9,721 nucleotides of DNA from an uncultured Rickettsiales bacterium (GTDB taxonomy: Bacteria > Pseudomonadota > Alphaproteobacteria > Rickettsiales > UBA1997), in NCBI GenBank assembly GCA_934725005.1, contig CAKVBE010000028.1:1-9721 (forward strand). Reading direction: 5' to 3'. Within the stretch, counting starts at the first letter, position 1. Every line of letters starts with the position of its first letter. Below, in pieces: positions 1-6,207 of this stretch. The translations under genes were made by a program, and so were the position numbers. The notes beneath the pieces are model-generated. The model was not told the DNA's origin and did not search any database. It saw only the letters and a program-made list of their open reading frames with translations.

Positions 1-329
1 TGATATTGTTTTTTTTGTGTGGTTGTTTTCCATTAACAAATGTATCAATAAATAAATTGCAGTATAAACAATCAATGGAAGATGTTGTAAAAATAATGGG
101 TAATCCAACTGAAAAAAAGGTATATTATACAAAAGATTATTTTGTTTATTATATTCATAGGGATATTTATGACTTATTTATAAATACTTCAAAGTTTCCT
201 TATATAGGTTTTTACCCATTTATGAGAACAGGGAAAGAATTTTGGGTTATATTTGAAAATAATGAGCTAGTTTCATTTGGAAACAAAGAAAATTATAAGA
301 ATGATTTACCGCAAGCTATAAAATATTAA
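1..329 (+). CDS. Small lipoprotein, BamE/SmpA-like (5' partial)
   Basis: The reading frame is open to the left edge (bases 1-2 finish a codon cut by the window) and ends at TAA 327-329, so the true start is probably outside. A TTG at position 6 is only the first start-like codon inside the window. The visible N-terminus is a hydrophobic stretch ending in Leu-Cys-Gly-Cys, which fits a lipobox and suggests a lipidated cysteine at residue 7 counted from that TTG. The next part, Ser-Met-Glu-Asp-Val-Val-Lys-Ile-Met-Gly-Asn-Pro, resembles the G/S-M-x-x-x-V-x-x-x-x-G-x-P helix-turn of BamE/SmpA/OmlA lipoproteins, which help assemble outer-membrane proteins. The tail is rich in Tyr and Phe. A BamE-like fold is an inference from that one motif; a lineage-specific lipoprotein of unknown role is equally possible. 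It converges on the amidase gene across 87 bp. Confidence 0.6.
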   Translation, partial: ILFFLCGCFPLTNVSINKLQYKQSMEDVVKIMGNPTEKKVYYTKDYFVYYIHRDIYDLFINTSKFPYIGFYPFMRTGKEFWVIFENNELVSFGNKENYKNDLPQAIKY

Positions 330-399
330 ATATTTAAATATACTATAATTATTTTAATCCATGAAATTATTTAGCTTATGAATACTATTGAGTTAATGT

Positions 400-428
400 G
401 ATAGCTATAATTCTATCTAATTTTTTTT
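400..428 (+). terminator. Weak candidate terminator of the lipoprotein gene
   Basis: GATAG (400-404) can pair with CTATC (413-417) across an 8-nt loop. It is followed by TAA and a run of eight T (421-428). The stem is only 5 bp and AT-rich, and it overlaps the 3' end of the opposing amidase gene. Position between two convergent genes and the T run are the main support. Confidence 0.25.
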
Positions 429-1742
429 ATTTAATTCTGGAAAGATTTTGTTTATTGTGTCACACATTGATTTAGCAAAAGTCTTTTTATATAAATTGGT
501 TTTTAACATTTTTTCGTCTTTTTGATTTGATAAAAATCCAAGCTCTATTAAGACTGATGGAAAATCAGGAGCAAGTAACACAGCAAAATTTGCTTGCTTG
601 TGTGGTTTTTCCATTAAATTTACGTTGTTTGCTTTGAATGTATGAATAATTTTTTCGGCAATTGCTCTAGATTCAATCAATATCTCTTTTCTGGACAGAT
701 CGACAAGTGTGTTTATTGTGTCTTGATATTCATCAAATAAATTCATACCACCTATTATATTACTTTTATTTTCTGAATTGGCTAAATCGGCAGTTCTTGT
801 ATCTGACGCTTCTTTTGATAATGTATAAATTGATAATCCACGGGTATTTTTATTTGAACTTGTATTTGAATGTAGCGATATAAATAAATCTGGTTTGTGT
901 TCTCTTGCTACATTAAGTCTCTCTGTTAATGATAAAAATATATCGTTATCACGAGTTAGATAAACTTTTATCTTCTTATTTTTTGTTAATTCCTTTTTTA
1001 AAGCGATAGCATATTCCAGATTTATATTTTTCTCCAATGTATTTTTTTTGCTAATAGCTCCAGGGTCTTTTCCGCCATGACCGGCATCTATAACTATAGT
1101 TATATAATCCTTTTTTACTAGTTTTTTTATTTCTTTTATGTTTTTGTTTTGTCTATTAAGTAAACTATTACTCAAAAAGTTATTTAGCTCATCTTGCTCT
1201 TTTCTTATTTCCTTTTCTAGTATTTTTAATTCAATTATTTCATTTAGTAGATCATCAAGTGTATTTTCTCTTTCATTTTTACTCAAAGATAAATTTATTA
1301 AGTCATCGATTTTTAATTCTTTTTTGTCATTATTTGTTAAAATATTTTTAGTTAAAAAACTATCTATATCAGCAACTTCTTTATTATCTTTATTTATATC
1401 AACTATTACTCTATGATCTTTGTTGTACTTCGACGGTTTTATGTAAATGTATCTTTTAAATTTTCCTGTGATTTTGAATCTTAGATACTTTTGTGAATCT
1501 ACAGTTTCTAAACATTTTGTGTTATTTATTTTTCTAAAATTTTCTAAAACTGAATTATTCATTTTTGTGTTAGAAAATCTGACATTTATAAAATCGTCCT
1601 TATTTTCTACGTAGTATTCTGGTAATGATTCTAAGGAAAATATTATTCTATCATAATCACTATTATTTATTAATTTAATATCTTTAATAACATTTGCTGA
1701 ACATATATTACAAATAATAATTAATAAAATTAATAATATCAT
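417..1742 (-). CDS. amiC: N-acetylmuramoyl-L-alanine amidase, AmiC-type with AMIN-like domain
   Basis: Exported zinc amidase (Amidase_3 family) that cuts the bond between N-acetylmuramic acid and L-alanine of peptidoglycan, normally to separate daughter cells. The 441-residue protein has a hydrophobic signal peptide (about 1-16, ending Cys-Ser-Ala). A beta-rich AMIN-like region (about 20-115) is the type that directs such amidases to the septum. A Lys/Glu/Asn-rich, probably helical linker (about 140-210) follows, and then the catalytic domain (about 213-437). Expected zinc ligands are visible as His222 in DAGHGG, Glu237 and His291 in SLHSN; the catalytic Glu400 lies in IELGFLSN. The start is well bounded: the in-frame TAA of the upstream acyltransferase lies only 9 nt before the ATG. 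No good Shine-Dalgarno sequence is seen, so translational coupling to the upstream gene is likely. The catalytic call is firm; the AMIN assignment rests on domain order and strand pattern. Confidence 0.93.
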   Translation of the reverse strand: MILLILLIIICNICSANVIKDIKLINNSDYDRIIFSLESLPEYYVENKDDFINVRFSNTKMNNSVLENFRKINNTKCLETVDSQKYLRFKITGKFKRYIYIKPSKYNKDHRVIVDINKDNKEVADIDSFLTKNILTNNDKKELKIDDLINLSLSKNERENTLDDLLNEIIELKILEKEIRKEQDELNNFLSNSLLNRQNKNIKEIKKLVKKDYITIVIDAGHGGKDPGAISKKNTLEKNINLEYAIALKKELTKNKKIKVYLTRDNDIFLSLTERLNVAREHKPDLFISLHSNTSSNKNTRGLSIYTLSKEASDTRTADLANSENKSNIIGGMNLFDEYQDTINTLVDLSRKEILIESRAIAEKIIHTFKANNVNLMEKPHKQANFAVLLAPDFPSVLIELGFLSNQKDEKMLKTNLYKKTFAKSMCDTINKIFPELNKKN

Positions 1743-1751
1743 GTTTGTGTA

Positions 1752-2666
1752 TTATTTTTCCTTCCATCTATTATGTAAAAATAACCATTGATTAGGATTT
1801 TCTTTTATCCAATCTCCAATTACGTTATTCATGTTTTGAACTATAACTTCATTACTTTCATTTTCAGAGTATTTAAAATTTCTGGCTTTTATTTTAAATT
1901 TACTTGAAAAATTTTCTCTGATTGTAACTATTGAATATATAGGACAATTGAATTTTTTTGCTATTACAGGAACTGAATCTGATGTGTAAGCATCAACTCC
2001 TAACAATTTAGATTTTATTCCACCATCATAACGCTGGTCTGGTAAGATCAATACATTTTCTCCTTTTTTTAATGCCTTAAATATTTTTATTATTGAAGTT
2101 GGACCTTTTGAAATCATTATGACACCACACTTTTCTCTCATGTTCAACATTACCTTTTTTTCTATTAATTCATTGTTTAATTCTCTATATACAACATTTA
2201 ATTTTATACCATATTCACAAAGATGTCTTAAAGCAAATTCCCAATTTGCAAAATGTCCAGAAAATATAACGGAACCAAAATTATTATTCTTTATCTCATT
2301 CAATATCTTTTCTGTTTCTTTATCTTGTAATGATACTATATTTTTAAACTTTTCTTCTTTCATATCATATGCATAAAGAAGCTCGCCGCCAAATTTACCT
2401 AAAGAGAATAGACATTCTATTAATAACTTGTACCTTTTGAACATTGGCATTTCTGGAAACACTTTTTCAAAATTACTTAACGCTATTCTTGAATGCTTTA
2501 AAGGAATACCGAGTATTGCTACAATAATACCACAAAAATTTGATAAAATACACATTGGTAAAATTTTTGATATTGAATATATCGACTTTACTATAATGTA
2601 TGACATATAATCCTTTATTAAAAATAATGTTTTTTTTAATATATTTTCGTTAGTATACCTGTTCAT
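1752..2666 (-). CDS. lpxL: Lipid A late acyltransferase, LpxL/HtrB family
   Basis: Inner-membrane acyltransferase that adds a secondary acyl chain to the lipid A precursor, after the LpxK and Kdo steps. The 304-residue form has hydrophobic N-terminal segments (about 12-55). It carries the family's catalytic His-x4-Glu motif in GHFANWE (His138, Glu143), an Arg in YRELNN (161), LPDQR (208-212), and the characteristic C-terminus NPNQWLFLHNRWK (290-302). Length matches the family's usual size of about 290-310 residues. I chose the ATG at 2666, which overlaps the end of lpxK by 17 nt. A TTG at 2705 would add 13 residues with no family-like features and overlap lpxK by 56 nt. LpxL, LpxM and LpxP paralogues cannot be told apart here, so the symbol is a family-level label. 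The gene sits between lpxK and the amidase, with a 9-nt gap to the latter. Confidence 0.88.
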   Translation of the reverse strand: MNRYTNENILKKTLFLIKDYMSYIIVKSIYSISKILPMCILSNFCGIIVAILGIPLKHSRIALSNFEKVFPEMPMFKRYKLLIECLFSLGKFGGELLYAYDMKEEKFKNIVSLQDKETEKILNEIKNNNFGSVIFSGHFANWEFALRHLCEYGIKLNVVYRELNNELIEKKVMLNMREKCGVIMISKGPTSIIKIFKALKKGENVLILPDQRYDGGIKSKLLGVDAYTSDSVPVIAKKFNCPIYSIVTIRENFSSKFKIKARNFKYSENESNEVIVQNMNNVIGDWIKENPNQWLFLHNRWKEK

Positions 2667-3615
2667 AATTTTTATGTTTATTTGATAATTTGAGATACAT
2701 GTCAAAGTAAAATATATTATCTCTGTATTTCTTTTTTAATCTTACCCAATCTTTTTTTGTTGTAATTAATTTATATTTCCAATTTTTTGTCATATCTATT
2801 AGTATTTCTATATCTGCATTATGAAACAAGTAATGATCTGGAAATGTGACATTTTTTACAGTTTTTATAGAACACTCATCTAATGAATCGAAAAATTTAT
2901 TTGGGTTAGCTATTCCAGAAAAAGCTATAAATCTATTCTCATACAAATACTTTTGAAGGTTGTATTTTGTCTCTAATAAAGAGTACCTTAGATTATATTT
3001 TTTGCATAAATTAACTATTCCGTGGCAATCTTCATCTATGATTGCAACCATATCAATTTTGTTTTTTATGCTTCTTAGTCTTTCTCTAAGTGGCCCAGAA
3101 GGAAAGAGCATATTATTGCCAAAACCACTTTTTCCGTTTATTACTACAATCGAATAGTCTTTTTCAAATGTTGGATTCTGCAAACCATCATCCGTTATAA
3201 TGTAATCATATTTTCCAACCAGACTATTTATGTATTTTAGTCCGTCTACTCTATTTTTTGATACGTATGTATCACCATATTCTGCCAGTAACAATGGTTC
3301 ATCGCCGACGTCTTTTGCTGTATGTGAATTTAGATCAACTCTTGTTGGACTTTTGATATTTCCCTTATAACCCTTTGATAAAAAACAATAACTTTTGCTA
3401 TTTCTTCTTAAAAATTTAGAAACAAATAGTGCTGTTGGAGTTTTACCAGCACCGCCAACAACTAAATTTCCTATACAAATGACAGGTGTTTTGGATTTAT
3501 ATTTTTTAAAATTTATAAAGCACCTAAATCTATATAATAAGTTATATAATATTGATACTGGATACAACAATATTGATATAATATTTATTCTTCTCCAAAA
3601 AAATGGTGTATTCAT
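2650..3615 (-). CDS. lpxK: Tetraacyldisaccharide 4'-kinase LpxK
   Basis: Inner-membrane P-loop kinase that phosphorylates the 4' position of the tetraacyldisaccharide 1-phosphate to give lipid IVA, the sixth step of lipid A synthesis. The 321-residue protein starts with a hydrophobic membrane-associating segment (about 10-30). The Walker A sequence GGAGKTPT lies at 54-61, DVGDEPLLLA at 102-111, and the catalytic-region motif DDGLQNP at 142-148. FPSGPLRE and a C-terminal TTKKDW (the TxKD element of the family) follow. Asn after DDGLQ replaces the His of enterobacterial LpxK and matches what I recall of alphaproteobacterial members, so it is a lineage clue, not a defect. It is the first gene of the lpxK-lpxL-amiC operon. 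The ATG at 3615 is not preceded by a Shine-Dalgarno-like sequence, but a good promoter lies just upstream. Confidence 0.95.
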   Translation of the reverse strand: MNTPFFWRRINIISILLYPVSILYNLLYRFRCFINFKKYKSKTPVICIGNLVVGGAGKTPTALFVSKFLRRNSKSYCFLSKGYKGNIKSPTRVDLNSHTAKDVGDEPLLLAEYGDTYVSKNRVDGLKYINSLVGKYDYIITDDGLQNPTFEKDYSIVVINGKSGFGNNMLFPSGPLRERLRSIKNKIDMVAIIDEDCHGIVNLCKKYNLRYSLLETKYNLQKYLYENRFIAFSGIANPNKFFDSLDECSIKTVKNVTFPDHYLFHNADIEILIDMTKNWKYKLITTKKDWVRLKKKYRDNIFYFDMYLKLSNKHKNYEQVY

Positions 3616-3642
3616 AGGAAAATATTGTTTTACATAGTGATT

Positions 3643-3671
3643 ACTATATAATTTACATATTTATTTATCAA
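3643..3671 (-). promoter_or_regulatory. Sigma70-like promoter for the lpxK operon
   Basis: On the minus strand TTGATA (3666-3671, one mismatch to the -35 consensus) is separated by exactly 17 nt from TATAGT (3643-3648, one mismatch to the -10 consensus). Transcription would begin near 3636, giving a leader of about 20 nt before the lpxK ATG at 3615. It lies in the 77-bp gap between rnhB and lpxK. This is the best-looking promoter in the window, though AT-rich DNA produces chance matches. Confidence 0.55.
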
Positions 3672-3692
3672 TATTTTATGAAAAGTTTTCTA

Positions 3693-4298
3693 TTAAATAT
3701 GAATGAAACTTTTTCTATGATACTTACATATACCGTATTTTTTTATTGCTTCCATATGTTCCTTTGTACCATAACCTTTGTTTTTTCTCCACATGTATTG
3801 TGGAAATTCTAAGTCCATTTGTCTTAACAAATTGTCTCTGCTAACTTTTGCTATTATCGAAGCTACGGCTATGGAAATGCTTTTTTGATCACCTTTTATC
3901 ACATGATCGGCTTTTACGTCAATATCTGGTATGAAATTACCATCTACTACAACAACATCAACTTTGATATTGTATTTTTCCAATAGATTTAGATAAGCTC
4001 TTTTCATTGCTAATTTTGTGGCATTTCTTATATTCAAATTTTCAATTTCATCAACACTTGATGTACCAATACCAAAAAATAGTTTTTTGTCTTTCTCTAA
4101 TTCTAATATATTGCTAAAAATTTTCTCTCTTTTTAACTCTGAGATTTTTTTTGAATCATCTGCGTCTTTTGGGTAAAATTCTTTATTAACAACACAACAA
4201 CTTGCAAATACTGGTCCACATAATGGACCTCTTCCAGCCTCATCTATTCCTGCGATAATTGGTAAATTATAACTATCTTCTATATCAAAATTGGGCAT
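3693..4298 (-). CDS. rnhB: Ribonuclease HII
   Basis: Cytoplasmic endonuclease that cuts the RNA strand of RNA-DNA hybrids and starts removal of single ribonucleotides from DNA. In the 201-residue form the four acidic active-site residues are visible: Asp19 and Glu20 in GIDEAGRG, Asp119 in VVVDGN and Asp155 in KVSRD. DDSKKIS and KGDQKS are further family motifs, and the C-terminal NKGYGTKEH is typical of type 2 RNase H. I chose the ATG at 4298. A TTG at 4352 would add 18 Phe- and His-rich residues not expected in the family, and it lies upstream of the -10 box of a candidate promoter. The gene stands between two blocks: 106 bp after the pheS stop and 77 bp before lpxK, so it may be transcribed on its own. 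Confidence 0.95.
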   Translation of the reverse strand: MPNFDIEDSYNLPIIAGIDEAGRGPLCGPVFASCCVVNKEFYPKDADDSKKISELKREKIFSNILELEKDKKLFFGIGTSSVDEIENLNIRNATKLAMKRAYLNLLEKYNIKVDVVVVDGNFIPDIDVKADHVIKGDQKSISIAVASIIAKVSRDNLLRQMDLEFPQYMWRKNKGYGTKEHMEAIKKYGICKYHRKSFIHI

Positions 4299-4337
4299 AA
4301 GTGATAAAAATTTTTTAGAAAAGAATAAGTGCCATAA

Positions 4338-4366
4338 ATAATGAAAAAACAAAATTTGTCAGTCAA
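4338..4366 (-). promoter_or_regulatory. Candidate promoter for rnhB
   Basis: On the minus strand TTGACT (4361-4366) is followed after 17 nt by CATTAT (4338-4343; four of six -10 positions match). The initiation point would be near 4331, giving a leader of about 33 nt before the ATG at 4298. The -35 box lies inside the hairpin assigned as the pheS terminator. The spacing is ideal but the -10 match is moderate. Confidence 0.35.
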
Positions 4367-4392
4367 GTACTAGTAATATTTAATTGACAAAT
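4344..4392 (-). terminator. Rho-independent-like terminator after pheS
   Basis: Reading the minus strand past the pheS stop, ATTTGTCA (4392-4385) can pair with TGACAAAT (4361-4354). One G-U and one more pair extend the stem to about 10 bp around a 19-nt loop. The T-rich tract TTTGTTTTTT follows (to 4344). An alternative nested pairing of GTCAA with TTGAC is possible. The stem is AT-rich, so strength is uncertain, but position and T tract fit termination of the virB8-virB9-pheS transcript. Confidence 0.45.
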
Positions 4393-4404
4393 CTTAATAA
4401 GTAA

Positions 4405-5439
4405 TTATTCAAATATTTTAAAGTTGTAATTTTTAAGAAATCTTATATCACCCTCATAGAGATTTCTAATATCCCTTATACCATACTTTAGCATTGCAAG
4501 TCTTTCTACACCAAAGCCAAAAGCAAAGCCTTGCCATTCTTTTGGATTGATATGTACATTTTTCAAAACATTTGGATGAATCATGCCTGCGCCACAAACT
4601 TCCATCCAATCGTCACCTGTACCTAATATTAATTTTCCGTTAGCTTTTGTACATTTTATATCTATTTCAAGACTTGGTGAAGTAAATGGGAAGTAACTTG
4701 GCCTGAATCTTAATGGTACTTCATTTAAACCAAAAAATTTCTTAAAAAATGTAATCAAACAATTTTTTAAGTCTTGTGTTGTGACATTTTTATTAACATA
4801 CACGCCTTCTATTTGGTGAAACATAGGTGTATGTGTTGAGTCCATTTCACTTCTAAAAGTTTTACCAATAGTTATAAATTTGAACGGAGGTTCACTTCTT
4901 TCCATTTCTCTAATTTGCATGCTAGTTGTTTGTGTTCTCAGAACAATTTTACTATCCTCAAAATCTGGTAAATAAAATGTATCCTGCATTTGTCTTGCTG
5001 GATGGTCTTCTGGTGTATTTGGTCCTGTAAAACAATGCCAATCATCCTCTACTTCTGGTCCATCAGTTATAACAAATCCCATAGATTCAAAGATTGTTTC
5101 TAGTTCATTCTGAACTTTAGAAATTGGATGTATTCCACCAAAATTTTTATTTCTGCATGGCAATGTAACATCGATAAATTCTGAATTTAATTTTTCCTCT
5201 ATCTCGAATTTTTCTAATTCTTCTAACTTAGTATTTATTTCTTTAGAAATAAATTCTTTCAAGCGATTAATTTCAGAACCCACAGTTTTTTTTTCTTCAA
5301 TACTAAGATTGGCTATGTTTTTCGACAGTAATGTAAGTTCCCCTTTTTTTCCAAGGAACTTAATCCTCAATTCATCAAGCTTCTTCTTATCGTTGATGTT
5401 CTTTAATTCATTTAAGAATTTATTTTCTAAATCTAGCAT
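4405..5439 (-). CDS. pheS: Phenylalanyl-tRNA synthetase alpha subunit
   Basis: Catalytic subunit of the (alpha-beta)2 enzyme that charges tRNA-Phe with phenylalanine. The 344-residue protein has the usual N-terminal coiled-coil arm that contacts tRNA (about 1-85). The class II core follows: NTPEDHPARQMQDTFY (141-156), LRTQTTSMQIR (167-177), motif 2 TFRSEMDSTHTPMFHQIEG (194-212), RPSYFPFTSPS (246-256) and motif 3 with GFGVERLAMLKYGI (308-321). Length is normal for bacterial PheS. It begins 5 nt after virB9, with at best a weak purine stretch (AAAGAAAAG) upstream of the ATG, so it is probably co-transcribed with virB8-virB9. The beta subunit gene pheT, often directly downstream, is absent; a hairpin and rnhB follow. 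Confidence 0.97.
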   Translation of the reverse strand: MLDLENKFLNELKNINDKKKLDELRIKFLGKKGELTLLSKNIANLSIEEKKTVGSEINRLKEFISKEINTKLEELEKFEIEEKLNSEFIDVTLPCRNKNFGGIHPISKVQNELETIFESMGFVITDGPEVEDDWHCFTGPNTPEDHPARQMQDTFYLPDFEDSKIVLRTQTTSMQIREMERSEPPFKFITIGKTFRSEMDSTHTPMFHQIEGVYVNKNVTTQDLKNCLITFFKKFFGLNEVPLRFRPSYFPFTSPSLEIDIKCTKANGKLILGTGDDWMEVCGAGMIHPNVLKNVHINPKEWQGFAFGFGVERLAMLKYGIRDIRNLYEGDIRFLKNYNFKIFE

Positions 5440-5444
5440 ATTTT

Positions 5445-6200
5445 TTATCTTTTCTTTAATTTATATAAGGAATTGTTATAAACACAAACTATGTCAACGC
5501 CATTTCTTAAAGTTAATTGATTAGCAACTTGTTCAACTACGACATAATTTTCAACAATCCTAAAGTTCACAACTTTTTCATAACCTTCTGAATCAACTGC
5601 AAAAATAGCTGGTAATTCTGCATTCTTGTCGGCAAATTCTAAATAAGTGAACTCACCGTCGTCAAATACCTTTATAGGAGCAACTGAACTACTGCCGCTA
5701 AATTCATAATTAAAATTATATTTTGTTAAATCTCTTAGATCTGGCATATCGTCTCTTGTTTTGTTTGTATTAAACATAACAATATTTTTGTCATCAGATT
5801 CTGGATAAATGAATTTTACATAAAACAAAATATCATCATCCAACATATTTGTTATTTCTGCTGCATCTAATTCAAAATGATATGTTCTTTTATTTGTTAG
5901 AATTGTCATATTTGTTTCAGGATAATTTGCAATTGGTTTTAAAAATAGTTTATTATCCATAACAACTGTTTGCCAGGCTGTTGTATCACCCATAGAAATT
6001 GTCTGAACTTTTTCGTCTTTCTCGAATTCTATATAAGATTGTGATAAATAGTGTCCAACATATCTATAAACATCACTTGGATTATAAACATATGCTCTAA
6101 ATCTCTTTTCTGATCCTATAACTCTTGGTAATTGCACAACAGCAAAACTCAAACATGGAAAAACCAACAACACTATTAAGAAACTTAAAAATTTTTTCAT
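5445..6200 (-). CDS. virB9: Type IV secretion system protein VirB9
   Basis: Periplasmic and outer-membrane core component of type IV secretion systems (VirB9/TrbG/CagX family), which with VirB7 and VirB10 forms the outer ring. The 251-residue protein has a clear Sec signal peptide (Lys-Lys then a hydrophobic core, cleavage likely after Ala20). An N-terminal domain (about 25-112) contains RAYVYNPSDVYRYVGHY, TISMGD, AWQ and TNKRTYHF. The C-terminal beta-sandwich (about 160-243) contains NFNYEFSG, PIKVFDDGEFTY, LPAIFAVD and a final TLRNG. Both halves are present, so it is not one of the truncated VirB9 duplicates known in some Rickettsiales. The AGAAG 5-9 nt before the ATG, overlapping the virB8 stop, is the clearest Shine-Dalgarno-like site in the window. 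It lies 7 nt after virB8 and 5 nt before pheS; virB10 does not follow. Confidence 0.95.
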   Translation of the reverse strand: MKKFLSFLIVLLVFPCLSFAVVQLPRVIGSEKRFRAYVYNPSDVYRYVGHYLSQSYIEFEKDEKVQTISMGDTTAWQTVVMDNKLFLKPIANYPETNMTILTNKRTYHFELDAAEITNMLDDDILFYVKFIYPESDDKNIVMFNTNKTRDDMPDLRDLTKYNFNYEFSGSSSVAPIKVFDDGEFTYLEFADKNAELPAIFAVDSEGYEKVVNFRIVENYVVVEQVANQLTLRNGVDIVCVYNNSLYKLKKR

Positions 6201-6207
6201 ATTACTT

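Noticed and set aside
320..350. AT palindromes (AAATATTT and similar) as an operator or origin
   Set aside because: Such patterns arise by chance in DNA this AT-rich and no repeated boxes or DnaA-like sites accompany them.
1138..1416. Plus-strand reading frame of 92 codons rich in Ser, Phe and Leu
   Set aside because: It is the antisense shadow of the Lys/Glu-rich linker of the amidase; no start context or family resemblance.
2119..2610. Two plus-strand reading frames (2119-2376 and 2428-2610)
   Set aside because: Both lie antisense within the well-supported acyltransferase gene and look like translations of its complement.
2667..2705. TTG-initiated N-terminal extension of the acyltransferase
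   Set aside because: It would enlarge the overlap with lpxK to 56 nt and adds residues with no signal or family features; ATG 2666 is better.
2960..3637. Two plus-strand reading frames (2960-3157 and 3395-3637)
   Set aside because: Antisense to lpxK, whose motifs are all in the opposite strand; no independent support.
3676..3692. Short GAAAA/TTTTC inverted repeat after rnhB as a terminator
   Set aside because: The arms are nearly adjacent, leaving too small a loop, and no T tract follows on the minus strand.
4299..4352. TTG-initiated N-terminal extension of rnhB
   Set aside because: The added 18 residues are not family-like and the start would lie upstream of the -10 box of the candidate promoter; ATG 4298 gives a normal length.
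5309..5524. Plus-strand reading frame across the virB9-pheS junction
   Set aside because: Antisense to two clear genes, with a composition mirroring the charged PheS N-terminus.
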